From the NCBI GenBank assembly GCA_017591395.1, contig WEDG01004256.1, positions 124,001 to 188,000 of the forward strand: a stretch of DNA of 64,000 bases. Direction: 5' to 3'. Both the position numbers and the translations under genes were made by a program. Each line of letters begins with the position of its first letter. Position 1 is the first letter of the stretch. The notes under the pieces are model-generated. The model was not told the origin of the DNA and ran no database searches. It saw only the letters and a list, made by a program, of their open reading frames with translations. The stretch is from Schistocephalus solidus. Taxonomy: Eukaryota > Platyhelminthes > Cestoda > Diphyllobothriidea > Diphyllobothriidae. This document shows positions 1 through 14,300 of this stretch, in pieces.

Positions 1-23
1 GATCACTGGAACGTTGTTTTAAT

Positions 24-72
24 TGGCCTGACGTTTCGTATTCTCTCTCGAACCCATCATCATAGACTGACC
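24..72 (-). ncRNA. Degenerate hammerhead ribozyme motif in a Penelope-like terminus
   Basis: Read on the minus strand: ATGATGA (canonical CTGATGA with C3 changed to A), then a stem II candidate GGGTTC-gagaga-GAATAC (one change from perfect pairing, GAATCC), then CGAAAC and GTC at the expected cleavage position, followed by AGGCC. Penelope-like elements are known to carry minimal type I hammerheads in their terminal repeats. Two related copies lie at 49.6 and 50.3 kb. The C3 change predicts little activity. Confidence 0.55.
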
Positions 73-99
73 CTTTCTGCTGCTGTCTCTGGAATGGAA

Positions 100-180
100 T
101 CCCAGGAATGGATCACCTGCGATTCGAACCCGGGAACTTTTGGTCATTTAGATATGGGCCCGTTGTCCTATCGGTTGTGA
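100..180 (-). repeat. tRNA-like SINE head fragment
   Basis: On the minus strand the sequence holds a perfect pol III B-box-like stretch GGGTTCGAATC. About 50 bases before it lies AACCGATAGGACAACGGGC, which is shared with the head of the SINE at 9.5 kb (AACCGATAGGACAGCGAG). No SINE body follows; the Penelope terminus adjoins instead. Confidence 0.45.
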
Positions 181-374
181 TTGGGTAATGTTAAGCATGA
201 TAGTGTGGTTCTCACCGATCTGGTTACGGAACATGCTCGTCCAATTGTCTTCTGGATCAATCTAGAGCCCTCACAGGCATTCACATGGTGACTAATGGTA
301 TAGATAAAGAAGATGGTACCGACAAATATGAACGACTATATATACGCTGAATGAGATTGCCATCATGGAAAAGC

Positions 375-485
375 GAGACTTAAATGGCCATTTCTGGCTT
401 TTCAATAATCATCAGCTAGCCATACACAACCTCAGGTGTGGCGACACCTGAGGCTTGAACTCACGCTCTTTCGGTTCTTTATTCT
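375..485 (-). repeat. tRNA-derived SINE, minus orientation, with hairpin
   Basis: On the minus strand: B-box-like GAGTTCAAGCC, then a perfect 10-bp hairpin with a GGCG-type loop (430-453), then the SINE body (GCTAGCTGATGATT...AAGCCAGAAATGGCCATTT) found again at 9.6, 36.9, 40.6, 46.7 and 47.4 kb. Confidence 0.6.
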
Positions 486-2117
486 AATGAGGAGAAAATG
501 AAGGTTGGAAAAACGAGTTTTAGTCGCAGATTTTCAAGCTAAATTCATCCACCCGTCGTCAGAAGAAATGGTTATTCAGAGGTTAAATTGCGTTCAGTAG
601 TCCTCATGAGTGAGTGTGCACCATATTGTAACGAGTGCCGAGGGTGAGGAGAGCTGTTGTAGATTGCAGTTTTTGGTTCACCGTGTAGGGGTGGGGAGAA
701 TGGCCTGTCTGTGGGATTCATTATACATCTGTCGACATGCAGTAACATATGTTCTAAGGGATCAGAGACCCTCTTAGTGGACGTATAGCTCGACATGGCG
801 GTTGATGCTGTCCGCATTAGAGTATCATGTTTCGACGAATTCCCGGGACTGCTTAGTGTTAGCCACAGCGAATGGGCAGCTTTTTTTATCAATGTGACTC
901 CCAAACTATCGACCCGCCTGACCGATGTAAACGTGAGTGCAGTTGACGCCGGTCCGAGATGCGCCTCTAGTGCCAGCAAGATTGTCAGTCCATACTTGTA
1001 ATCTCTGAGGGGGATGCTTTATCTCAGATACATCGGGTGAGATAATATTGACGAAATAAAATGCCTTACTAAGGGAACTAACAATCGTTTTATGCTGCCC
1101 GCGCTCATCATGCTTACATGCCGACCTTCTTCCCATCACACGCTGTAGAATAGAACCATTAATGAATCTACAACTTTATCGTTGGAATTCCATTCCTGTG
1201 CATTAGCGTTAAGTATAATCTGTGTCCTTTTTTGCGGACGTCGAATGCCGGCAAACGAAATAGAAATCCACTTTAAAGGTGAAAGTATACATTTGCTCCA
1301 ATGAGCAGCAAACCCTTGAGCCTATTTATTGTGAGAAATTGCAAAGCGATACTTTCCCTTTTTAGGCCATCTTCGGGCATTCCGGTACCATAGAGTTTCA
1401 AGCTCAGGCTACATCGAATGCGTCTATAAAGGATAAGTAAGTAGTAACCGAGGAGTTATTTCTATGCGATGATATTGAAATCCCTGAAAAGTTCAACGTT
1501 CGTGCGTTTTTATGCATTCAAAAGGTTTTCTAAACCAATGGACTATGATAGAAACACATACTTAATGAGAAAAAACGCACTCCTGATAAATTTCGTCCTT
1601 TAGCATGCCAACGAACAGTAGAAAAGATTAAAAAGCAAGGAGTTCAATAGAAACTAAAATTTAAAGGTCGAAAATAATTTGGGGTTTCCAAATATTTTTG
1701 CGAATCTGCTTTTAATGCCTGTCATCTATGCCAAACCCGCTGGCGTAAAGTGATCAGCAACAAAGAATAATAACAATCTTAATTCATCGGGAATTAGGAT
1801 ACAGCTTTATTCGCCAAGCCCCTGTCCAACCTTCATTATGTACCGGCATTTTCCTTTTGCAATGTTACCGTAACCAAAAGGGATAACAAAGGTGCTCGTC
1901 TACTTTTCCCTTTATAACACTGCTTTTAACTGAATACTACAGTGATATTTTTTATCGCCACATTTCTTTTATCAAATTTGAAAAACAATGGATTTATTGT
2001 GAGAAAAGTTTCTCCGTATTGTATAACTGCCGTGCATTTCTGTATAGCAGATGACAATCGGGCAGAATAATCTTAAATCTTGATTGATACGTGTTTCCTT
2101 GAAGCCTTTACCTTGAG
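486..2117. other. Intron or upstream gene sequence, nothing recognised
   Basis: AT-rich DNA upstream of the first DOCK exon seen. Several frames (for example 572-979 on minus and 795-1001 on plus) have no recognisable motif. I could not find the preceding DOCK exon here. Confidence 0.5.
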
Positions 2118-2375
2118 TTGCTTGCATCACTAAATGATCTCCAAATTGTAAGAGAAAGCTCTTTAGTGCTCAAGTTCAGTTTGGATAAGGGCTTGACTGA
2201 AAATCCCATTACTTTGCATCGAATTCCAAGGTCTGCCGACTTCTCTAACGAAATAAAAGTTCGACTGCCACTGAATTCTTCGGACGACTTTTATCTTCTC
2301 TTTTCATTCTCCCACTACCGACCGTCGTCCTCCACAAAGAATGCTCCTGAAAAAAAGGAAAACATCGGATACTCT
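2118..2375 (+). CDS. DOCK: DOCK exon a: DHR1/C2 domain
   Basis: 86 codons ending GYS before a GTAAGT donor, phase 0. It carries the beta-sandwich of the C2/DHR1 domain: [10 protein letters not shown], then [20 protein letters not shown] and a hydrophilic loop, as in DOCK7 (EIKVKLPA...HHLLFTFYH...GYTW). The 5' border is uncertain: AG at 2116-2117 gives phase 0, while the frame stays open back to 2103 and another AG ends at 2104. No earlier exon was found in 1-2117. Confidence 0.85.
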
Positions 2376-5300
2376 GTAAGTGAAAACGCTTGCTGTTCTT
2401 TTCCCGTTAAAAAAAGAGGCTGCTTGTCTCATTCGTCCCTTTCTAACCATTCCGCGAGAAGTAAAACATGTGCTAGCTTCTCGGAGGATAAATTATTTTT
2501 ACTTTGTCAGATTGCGTGGTCTGCAAAAATTCTAGCAGTTTTTAAATGGAAAGTTGAGGAGAACTTATGACTTAAGGGGTACCGAATACGCTTTCGCCCA
2601 GCTTGCAATTGAAAACGAGCTCATGAGCGGGTCTAAATATTATCGATGGAATGGATTAGCCACAACAATCTGCAATCATCTGATTCAGCATTTCACATCA
2701 GTTATTCGGGAAAGGAGTGGGTGTGGTGTGACCAACACTGGTTCACAGCGAAGAGTTGCTACCAAAGACCAGGGACTTCGATGACCATTATTACTTCGCC
2801 TCGATATTTTATTGGAAATTCGGAGTTACTCAGACTTGGCAGTTGACTAAATCTGGCAGATGGAGGCCTGGTTAAATACCGTATATAGAGACGATGATAT
2901 TGTTAGTCCAAGGCCGGCGCAATTGTTAGTTAGACGCGTGTATCATTTGGATTTACGATTCACTGCCTCATTTTGATGCGTTGGTAGTTTAAAAAGGTGT
3001 AACTGCGGAAACGTTCTTTTTAGTTGTAAGAACAAAGAGCATAAATAAAGGTACCCTTAGTCTGCGAGAAATATTCAAAACCTTGAAGCCTCTCCGCGTA
3101 TTAACCAGGCTCTCAAACGCTTTACAGCTGCCAACATTTTCAGATTGATAAAATAATTCACTCTCCCGCTCTTGAAATGCATGCGCTTGAATTAGGAATA
3201 ATTATTTTCAACGCGAAGCTTCGCACCAATTATCTGAACATTTACGTTCGGAAAGGCTGAAATAATTCTGATAATTTAGCAGCACTCATTTGTAGAATTT
3301 CAACCTACATCCGGATATACGATTTTGGTTGACAATTCTGTTGAAGTTTATTAATCACATTTATAGCGATTTTTAACGATGTGAGAATTTGCCGTTTTTA
3401 AAAAAGGCTGTTTTTCCTATGCAAATTAATAGTACTTTTAATATTTCCTCCAAGTTTTAAATCCGCTTAAGTTTTTCACTATTATTTCAAATGTTTAAAT
3501 ATGCGTTGGTTTCGTTTTCCAAAGGGTTATCAGTCTTTCGTAAACTTCGCCATTTTGCTTGGGTTAGGTCCTCTACTCTAGCAACAGCCCAACTTTTCTA
3601 TATTGAACTTGTTAAAGTCTTGAGTGAATACCTTTTCTGGACAGCTTTGCTGCCAAAGTATCACAGGTCATTTAGGTTTCCAGTCAGTGCTCAATCTCAT
3701 GAAATACTGACCGAAATTTGGAGATGCATTTTCTATTAAGAAGCATTACCTAACTAAGGTTATAATACTGATTATCTTTCAGTTAGGATGGAATGCTGCT
3801 TCTTGACTGCACTATTCTCCTGTCGTTTGCAAAATCCATAGTCGGTAAAAATGGCAGCATCGGTACTAAAACCTGCTCCACCGAGTTCCTATGCCTGAAA
3901 ATTTAAATATATATTTTATAGAAATCACACAAAAAAGTAGTGTTTTTGTATCCGCTTGGGAGAAAAATATATCTTCTTCACAGTATATATCAAAGAAAGT
4001 GGCTCAATAATTTCGAGCCCAATCTGCTGCTGTGTACAGCCTAAAAGTTCATGATTACCCTATAAAAAAAATTATCCCTTCTTCTCCGCCATTCAGATGA
4101 TATAATAAAGGTTTCATAGAGACTTACAATGGATTTTATCTTTGTTGTGTAGTTCCTGAGCCGCATTGATAAAAGGACAGATACAGTGATATTTGTATAT
4201 TTGTCGGCTGTAAAATTTCCTAATTAAAACATTTATTTAAAACCTAAGTATACACTCTATTCGAGTATAAAATTTGAAGAAGATGGTATTTACTACCAAA
4301 CAGCTATAATAAAAATTGGTTTTGTGTGGGGTTTCCATAAAATATCTTTGAATCTCTAGGGACAACAAAAATTGATAGAAAAACTTCTTGTTATTTATGC
4401 CTTAATTTTTTACCGAGTGCCGATTTACACACGACCGGACAGCATTGCAGTCAATTGTGACTGAACGATAGTCCATATTGCAAACCCACTTACTAACACT
4501 TAATAGAAAATGCAGAATTGCATGAGATCGACACTGACTGGAAAATTGAGAGATTCACTATATTTTGGAAGTGCGTTTGCCTGTAAAAGGTAGTAAGTCA
4601 CGAGGTTAACGAGATTCCTATAGAAAAAGTGCACTACTGCTACATTCTGATGCAATTTGCTTTTCTCAGATGCGCCAGCCTCTATTTAAAAGTATAAGAG
4701 GATTTTTCCTCCAAAATATAAAGTTTGCCGGTCATAAGGAATGACTTTTATATTTTTATGCTCTTCTCATTTTCCAGTGGCTACCAATTTTCGCTCAAAG
4801 CCCAGCAATGTCGGCGAAGACGCAGCTTCTTTTGAGCCATGAATTACCCTCCCCTGACGTGGTAAAGTCGGCTAAAAACGGAGTGGAGCTTCTAAATAAA
4901 GTTAGTAATCTTATTTTCATTCAGGATTTACCATAATGATCCTTTACTACGAAAGAAAACAAGTTTTCATGTATATTTTCAGATAGTTAAGGTCATTTAA
5001 AGTCACCTAAGGCCCATTTACTCCGAGGCTTTTTAATTGCAGTAATAACGCAATTTGAATGCTAAGCTGCAAAATTTGCCTTGGCTTTTTCTTATGTACG
5101 TTATGGGTTTCCAGTAAACTCCCATGCAAACGGATGATTCCACGTCCTTATCGACTTGTCTTTGAATATTCGAAATAATCAATTGTCTCCGAAAAAAATG
5201 TCGCCAATCCCATACATATGGGGATAAGGTAAGAAAAAAAGAAGAAAATCTGTCGACCATTGACACAATTGTTTATTATTCCAAGCTTTCGAACTCCTGT

Positions 5301-8300
5301 GGGAATCAATCGTCAGGGATAATAGCACCAACAGAAGGAAACACAGTTACAAGTCCATCAACGATCAATGGCGCAAGTCAGAGGGTGACTACACATGGCT
5401 TTGTGTGTGCGCGCTAGATCGACAAAGCTCCCACCCGAGGTCTAGGCTCCAATCAATTCTATTCTTTTCTTGCTTCAGGCGTGATCAATTATTTTGGCCG
5501 CTGAAAAATTGATATTATTGATTGTTTAGGAAATGTGAGTAGTCACTTGCCATAATTCGTTGCTCCACCGCACGTTCACCTACTGTTCATGACCGCGCCA
5601 TCCGCGCATGCGTTCGTTCTGACCTGTGTAGTTACAGGGACAGCTTAGGCATGAATGCGATGGGATAGGATTTAGCCGATCTTTGATTTTCGTGATTCTG
5701 CTGCGCAGGGTAGCTGGGGTCGGTGTGCAATTACAAACCGAATCCCGCAGCAAAGCGCCCAGTCGCTCCTGTGACGACGGTTTACAGGAAGACAACGAAC
5801 ACCAGACAAATTCTGAGCTTTCACAGCAACCATCCAATGGCTCATACGTGGGGCTGCCGAACAGCTCGAGGTTATTTTCAAGAAGCCATGTGAGATATTA
5901 TACTACGCCCGATATCTCCGCGATTAAGTTATATGGAATTGCTACCCGAAGAAATTTATAAGCCGATGTCTATGCGTTCGACCTCAGAAAACCCTTGGAG
6001 CCCCAAGGTAAAACAAGCCAAGTATGTCCCATAAAGTGATCCGTTAGCGTCCGTCTACCATACTATTTCCAACAGTTAAAATCTCTGTCAGGCGTTGGCC
6101 AATAAACCAGTAAAAGCCTTTTAATGCTAAACACTAATAATAGTCACCTACCAAATTTTCAAAAGATGATCAAATAATAGATGGAATTTCAATTGTTCAC
6201 CTAGTAGTCTGAGTTGTACTTGAGTCAAGCTGAGAGCAGGACAGAATATAGCGGTTCCATTTTAATTTGGAACTCTGCGTCACGGTTATTAACGCCGGCA
6301 AACACTAAAGCTCGGACTTTCAAGATCAAACGGAATGCCAGCAGTCAGAATGGATAACCCGTAGAATCAGATGGTCCGGATCCTCTGGCTGAATCATTGC
6401 ATTGGCAGCCACTATGACCAACTGAAATCAGACTCAATTATTTGATGTTATCGGCCCGCAAGTTGGCGTATAGCTTTCTGCCGAGGATTAGAATTGTTCA
6501 CCTTAGCCTTAATTGTCTTTGTCGGACCGGCGATTGGACATCTAAGTGGCTTACAGTATTCTTGAACAACGCGTGTATATGACGCTTTTCAGGATGACCT
6601 TACCTCACGTCAGCCTCCAATCCGACCTCCCTTTTAGACTAGTTTAACTCAGACAAACTTCTGAGACGTAGCGTAGGGAGGAGAGATTGAGGTTTCATAG
6701 CAGCTACAGCAATTAGGTCCATCACCGTAAACAAGCAAACACACCTTTCAGCCATAATGGCGCACCAATAGTCATGGCTTGAAATGTCGTTAAGTGATGG
6801 CCTAACGTGGTCCTACTGAGGTTGGGAGTCAGGCTTCCTCGTTTCCCATTTCATGTAGTTTTTATGGCACTCACATTTATTTGATATCAGAGATGTCTAA
6901 GGTTCAGCCTCTTTAGTGCAGAGGTAGATATCGTGTCATTTGCGGAACAAGTTGACGGCATGTCTAGTATTGTCAACCGCCGCAGCCAAGCGCGTCTCGG
7001 GTTATGCTGAATCTGTCTTGTGCTAGACGTGCTGAGTGTGGGAAGAACAACAAGAGGCATATGCCGGGCAAATTTACTTTCCAATGGACAAATTGGTACG
7101 CAAATTCCCACGGTGCTTCATCCGTGATAGTGATAGGCTTCGTTACTTTGCATGGTCAAATTATCATATTTCCCAACAAGAGGCCCCGCAGCCCTCCCTC
7201 CAACACTTCCTATAAATCAACATCCATTCCACACGGTTAAACACCAGTCGATTGATCTTGCATTTACTGACCCTCTTCCATACTCTCAGTCATCTTCTTT
7301 CGTAGGGCCTCCTCGATACAAGCAAGTTCGTCGACCCCATCAATACAAGATTCCTGGTTCAGACGGTTCTCGTGAGCTCCGTTCCCTTCATAAACGCCTC
7401 CATCGGGAAGGTACTCCAGTCTCTCCAACCAGAAAATCTTTCAAAAACACTGAGCGAAATAAATAACAGTGACTATCTCCGTGTGGTAGTCTCGTTCATC
7501 GCAAAAGGCCGAGGAAGTTGTAATCTGACGTAAGTTTGTCAATGATCCTCAAATAAACAGCTCTGAAAACTATGTAGGACATTGATTAACTCCTTAGATT
7601 ATAAATGGGAACATACAGTCTATAGCAAGACCTGCCGGCTTCCGTTGAAACTGAGTCCCGTTTTTCAGGGCAGTGATGACAGCGTTTGCAAAATATTCTA
7701 CCTGCAGGGGCTTTTAGTAGCATAACCATTACGTTCAGGTTAGTATGAAAATCTTAATTTCAGCTTGCTGCAGTGCTTTCCTTTATTCCACGTTGCCTCC
7801 CTTCTTTAAATCCCATGATTAAACCTCTTCGATGCTGGAAGACAGTCGGAGTGTTCGAATCAACTGGTGACTTTTTATTATAAGATAACAGTGTCATTCA
7901 CGTCGTTTTCGAAAGCGCTACTAACGACTGCACGTCAGGTTAGTGCGCAAACCTTACACTTGGTCGGTAGCAGGTTTCGATTTAAAATGTACAGTCAACC
8001 AGAAGTGTTTCCTTTGTATCTTTTACTTGTTCTAAGCTCGGATGCGCGCTCAAAGGGCGAGCAAATTTGAAATTGATGCATATGAAGTTCAATATTAATG
8101 TAAGCTAAACAACTGTCAAGCTTGTAACGGAGGGGGGGGGGGGAGTTTCGATGGCTCATTAACTGTGGAATTGGAAACATTCAGTCGATTCCCGCATTCC
8201 AGTCAATATTGCAAAGCAATTTTTTTCATTATTGTCGCCAGAGTCCAGTCACCCCTCGTTCTATGATAAACGGAGAACTAAATTGCCTTGTAGATTCTCC

Positions 8301-11300
8301 AAGGGAGGAAATCGTTAGGTAACACATTTTACCACGCATACATATGTAAACAGCAGGAGACTATAAGTGTTAATGTGCATCATTCTATCGTCTGCGACTT
8401 CAATTTTTAAAGGAGTACTGTTGACTAAAAAGTGGACCCCAGTGAATCATGTGAAATCATTGGTAGTCAGCTGAGCGCTGAGAGTCCAGTCACCCCTAGT
8501 TCTATGATAAACGGAGAACTAAATTGCCTTGTAGATTCTCCAAGGGAAGAAATCGTTAGGTAACACATTTTACCATGCATACATATGTAAACAGCGAGAG
8601 ACTATAAGTGTTAATGTGCATCATTCTATCGTCTGCGACTTCAATTTTTAAAGGAGCACTGTTGACTAAAAAGTGGACCCCAGTGAATCATGTGAAATCA
8701 TTGGTAGTCAGCTGAGCGCTGTATTTTTTAAATTGGACTTATTTAAATAAGAACCGAAACTTATTTAAAATTATTGATTCGACACACTCTAATGCATACT
8801 TACGGTAAAAACTGGATTCTGCAAGATATGAGCTTTGTTTCTGCTTCATTACCTTCTAGGCATTCCTGGAAGCGAGCTGGAAATGGATTTGTAGTCCCGG
8901 AATTCTATTCGTGCATCCCCCGAAGGTACCGATAAACAGGTCATATTGAACTGACGTCGAGAAATGCAGCTGATTATGAGAGGCACCATAGGATATAAGA
9001 ATGTTTACAATTGCAGTTCCTCGATATGGTGCAAAGCGTTGATGGTTTCAGCAAGGAAAACCAGGCTGCTCTTTACCGACCTTAAAAAGCTGCCCAAACA
9101 TAGATGAAAACGTAACCGAGTTGATTGGTCAAAACACTCATTCCGCCCTTAGATGTCTACATTCGGACCCGTAGTCAATCCCTGGTCCCAAATGTGAAGC
9201 ACCCGCACACATATAATAGCTACTATTGGAGATAAGGACAAACACCATCGCACTGCCTAATCCAAATAGGGTAGTTCACGATTTCCATTCAACCTTGGTA
9301 GTTTGGGTGGTTTGCTTGCCTATAAACTGTGTTTGTTCGAAAGCCATCGCGTAGTACGACAGGATACTTAAAATTTATTTTTGCGTGGCAGAATGGAAGT
9401 CGACGAAACCCGGTTACATTCGTTAAATCGGGACGAGCAGAGCCCGGAACGTGATCGATGTGCGCCCCACTATCACTGTTGAAGTACGTGGTCTCAACCG
9501 ATAGGACAGCGAGTTCATGACTCGATGGTTGGTGCTTTGGACTTCGAACTAACAGATCGTGGGTTCGAGCCTCAGGGGTTGCAAAATCTGACGTTGGATA
9601 TGGCTGGCTGACGATGGCTTATAAGCCGACAATGACCATTCCAGTCTCCCTTGTCAGTAATGTTATTCTAATTATTATATTAGCCGCCGTGCGGCTGCTG
9701 GCGGGACTGAAGATTGAGCCCCAAGACACAATTGAGATGAGTATGTCCTGTACCGCGATCGATGAGCGCCACTCTCTCCCAATTAGTTAAACCAACTATT
9801 TTACCTTTGTAGAGACAGTGGCAAAAGAAGCACCCTGTTAGCTTCTCTAATGCAGGCTGAGCTCGAAGACATTACGCTCCACATTGGTGCCCTGATGGAC
9901 GGACTTCTGCAGGCTCTTGGCATCAGCCTGTTGTTATCGCCACCGCAGGACAACGCTGCCATCTCGCAGTCCCCGGCAGCCAATCTACTCGCAGTCATTG
10001 CCCTTGTAGTTTTTCGGGTTAGCAGCGGTCATCCCGACTGGATGGAGGAAGAGACACAACGCAGTCGGTTACTATGTAGTTACCTCACCGGCACCTCAGG
10101 CTTGACCGAGACAGCAGGTAGGACTAATATGGTATCTGCTCACTTCCTCTGGAATTCTGCACGCCAATCTGAAAGATAGCAAGCGGTGAAGCCTCCCGAT
10201 ACAAAAATATCCTCGTTTATTACTCTTCCCAAACAGTGCCGGTGAAATAAAATAAACTTTATATATATATATTAGTTATCTTGTAGTTGACAGTCTCAAA
10301 TAAAGCGGTGGCAACAAGGTTATTCAATCCATATTTTCTAAGGTTACACATTCTTTTCACTAGACTGGGGTTGGGCTTAAGAGCACTCGGCTTAGGGCAG
10401 TAAAGAACGCTATTTCAGATGGTTTGTTTATAACTTTCAAGTCCAAAGCACACATAGAATCCACCTTATGCGATCGCAGAGAGAAGGCAGGTCAAATCCA
10501 AAGTCAAAAAGATCACTTTTCTTTTTTTCGATGTTGAATTTCGAGAACATGCTCACTCAGAAGCCCGCTCTCGGATAGCATATATATTAACTCGTGATTA
10601 TGTTTGGGACTACTTAGTTTCAAAATCTCATTTGACAATATTTCATATTCAAAAAAATCATTCATGATGTCCGATGACGGTTCATTAGTCTTGCGCATAG
10701 TGTAGGCGAGCTGTGACTTTTAACGATCAGCTAGTGTACATACACACGTGAGCAAGTTGAATCTGATAGACACGGAATAATAAGAAATTTCTGTCAGTTA
10801 AACACAAAAAGGCCACATGAAAGAACATCCCAAGTGGCAGCGGAAATAATGGATCAGGGATGAAAAAATGCTTTGATGGGCCATGAACCGGCTTATGTCG
10901 CTTATGTCCGAAAGCGAGCTTTTCAGCCTTCACTATCAGCCTTTAGGCTTATATTTATTGTGAAAATTTCCGATGCATTGTGAGAGATTCATGTTTCTTT
11001 TGGGAAATTTGGTGAAATAATCGTTTTCTTTAATTAAACATCAAAGGCGCTAGTATACTAATTCGATTAGGCCATTCCCAATTCTAGTGGCTGAGTGGCT
11101 GATATTCCGACATAGACAGAGTACAGTGGAAGCTATGAAGTGAGATTTTTGCCCAAATGTGTGCGATTATTTAAAATCTCGTCCTGAAGTATCTTGTCTT
11201 CAAATAATGTCTCCCCAAGGAGTAACTTAACTTGCTGCGTAAAAACTAACAATGAAGGTGAGCAAAACATGCTGAACAAAAAGTAAACAGTTTGGAAAAT

Positions 11301-14300
11301 GTAGATTGAATCGCTGAAATTGGAAGAATCCTGTGTATTGCATCTCTTTGAATTTTCTGATCTGAGTGGCATTTTAAGACACACTGTTAAGAAATTCCTA
11401 GCAGTATAAAAATATGTTTAATGAGCAAAGATCACAAATTTAAAACGACACCTTTACCAAAAACCCAAAAGCGCTTTGAAAATACGCTCAATTTAAAAAC
11501 CCGGATCGTCGTTGAACTTTATCAAGAGATTTTTATTTGCTCGAATTGTTTACAGAATTATCCCTTTATTTTTTCGTTTCAGCTCTGTCATACTTCCTTT
11601 CCGGTGTTCCACTGTTTGGCCTGGTTTGGAAGGAGGATGTCATGACTTTTCTTCAACGCTCCCATTCCCAGACAAACAAGGTTACTCATAGATTGTTAAA
11701 ATATTATTTGAACTTACCTCTTTTTGCTTTTGATTCTGGATTTTATAGGTGCTATAGGAAACCGTGCATTGCATTAGAAACAGAAACTGCGGAAGACAAA
11801 CTTCAGATGAAGTTGGAAAGTGGATTTATAACCCAGCTGCAACAGTCAGTTGGTCCTTATTAAACCTCAGATCTTGAAGCCTAAATGCAGGTTGTGTAAT
11901 TGTATGTTTACGTAGACTGAGTGATGGATTATGCCTTACTTATACTTGGCATTTAGAGTTACCTAATAACATAAGCTCAAGCGATAAATAAATGAACGTA
12001 AAGGTAGACCACGGCTGATATGTGATGGCCGGCTCCATGTCTCCGCTAAGCTGTCACACTCACAGATTATGTCGTAGAATAAACTAATCAGCTGCATAAA
12101 CGTGCATAAATTAAGAAGTTTTTAAATCCACGAAGAACGCTTGAAAAATGTCAATTTATGTTGCAAACGTAGCGGTTTAGTCAGCCGGGCTGTCCTAGGA
12201 AAGTCTTTTATTCTGCTTCAGTTTTACCTCATATGCACTTCGGAACCGAATAGAACATAACAGTTTTCTTGTATATAACATTTATCGCCCAACACTGCTG
12301 ATTATTTATAAACAAAGCTCATATTTTATTTTTTGGCCTTGTTGGATTTTACTAGTGCTCTTTACTTTATTTAAAGCGCATCTGGTCTTTTCTTTAAAAT
12401 ATTTTTGTGGGGCGGTTTAGTGTCTGTCTGCGGAGCTTCTGCATTTGATGACCAGTCTGTTAACTGATCGAGCTGACTTCCTCCGCCAAATATTTCCCTG
12501 GAGCGCCTGGTTCTTCCTCGAACTTTTGGTGAGTAGCAAATAAGCCATGCTATCAATAGTACTGTTAGGAAAACCTGGAATCTTTATTTTAAAGGTAAAC
12601 AGGCACGAGTTTACGGCTTCCAGGCAAGAGATGCAAGTGCGTCTTTCACCCTGGTTGCCAAAATGTGACCCTTCGGAAGCCTTACATGGCCTATTCTAGC
12701 TCCCTTCTATAGTTTAATTTTGAAAAACTAGTTTGGGGCAATAAATGCATTCAAACGGCCCTATTTTTTGTTTAATTTACTATAACCGATCAGGATAAAC
12801 AATTATTTTTCACTTATATCTAAAGATATCTTAAAATTTAATTGATAGATAACAGGTCTGCTTCAGAAAATGTAACCAGATTTTACTGCTACACATTTGG
12901 TCCTTAATAAAAAAGAATACCAGGTACATTGGAATAAATTGGGTTCATAAATGCCCAATTGTACAAAAAATCGAGATACCTCTGATAAATTTAAATGTAG
13001 ACTCGAAAAGTTAGCTTTCGTTAGAACAACAAATACTGCAGCTAAAGCTCGCTTTTTTCAAACAGTAAAAATTAGGTATGTAATGGAGCAGACATCTTGA
13101 AAAGGATAATCTTTCTCAAAATCAAACAATAGTGATTAAAGTTTTAGCATTACTTTCATTCTTCCCTTCTACCTTGGTTTCTGACGGCAAGGGGTGCCAA
13201 CGTGCCCGAGGTAAGTATAAATCTAAGATAAGAACTCTAAGAAGTAAGAAACTAATAACTAAACATGATAGGACATCATGTATAATAGGAGAAAAGAGTA
13301 AAGTTAACAGATAGAAGGCATCACGAAAAAGTTATTATGTTTATGACAGAGGGAATCGGATCTGATGGAGGAGAAGTAGACCCCAAGAACCATTATCCAC
13401 AAATACTCAAAACATATCCTGGGATATCTGTTCCAAGTGGATCACACTCGACGATAGCCGCAATTGACCGTGTTACAAAATAAACACTTTTAGAAATTTG
13501 ACAGAGAACAAATAGAGGGGAACCGAAGCTAATGAAAATGGTATCCTTGAGCAAATCTGTAGTTATTTTACCGGACTCGCTGTAGACCGCAGTCAATATT
13601 TGACAAAAATGTCATCTTTGTTACTCACGGAAATACTAGTCATTGCCTATGAATTAATAACAGAATTCCTCATAAATTCCACAAAGAATGCAAATTCGTG
13701 ATCGAACTAGTGTCAATCGGCATTTTGTTCAGTAAAAAGTCAATTGGTCGCTTTTGTAGTTGGTGCACATAGATAACTAGGACGATCCGCACCAACATGT
13801 CCGTAAATAGACCTTACCGGGGTAGGTTTGAAAAACAATTGAACATGAAGTTCTGATTTTGGATAAAAAGCTAATATCCCAACGGTGGGATGACAGTCTC
13901 CCCGCATTTAATGACAGTTCATGGAACATTTGTTGCATCAAGGTACGGTAGTAAAACGCACTGAGGATTCTGACAACTTGACTGGGCTGCTGGCGAAGTG
14001 CTCTGCCTTCAGAAAAATAAGAGAACCCACATTCGCGATTCCTAACAGTGCATCCAAACGCCTTCTGTGGTTGGGCTGTCGAGACCTCCGGTATGCCCAA
14101 TATCATTTGGAAACTGGGAAACGGCTGATCTCACAATACAAACAGCAATTGGTCTTGAATTTGAAGTTTACGTGTTTGAGGCAAAACCATGTGTATTAGC
14201 TTGCCTACCTCATCAAATATTAACCGAAATTATGAAATGAGTTAACGATTCGAAAAAAATACCTAAGTAGGCCTTTTCATACTGATAAGCAAGCAGCCAA

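Noticed and set aside
572..979. 135-codon minus-strand open frame near the window start
   Set aside because: No motif, no splice context and overlapping open frames on both strands; chance frame in intron DNA.
5580..5961. Overlapping open frames on both strands at 5.6-5.96 kb
   Set aside because: No recognisable domain and no fit to the DOCK frame or phase. It may be an old repeat.
7152..7466. 104-codon plus frame
   Set aside because: The real exon (7306-7485) is in another frame, gives DOCK-like sequence and has matching intron phases.
8131..8143. Run of about 12 G residues
   Set aside because: A homopolymer that may be real or a sequencing artefact; no further structure such as repeated G-runs for a quadruplex.
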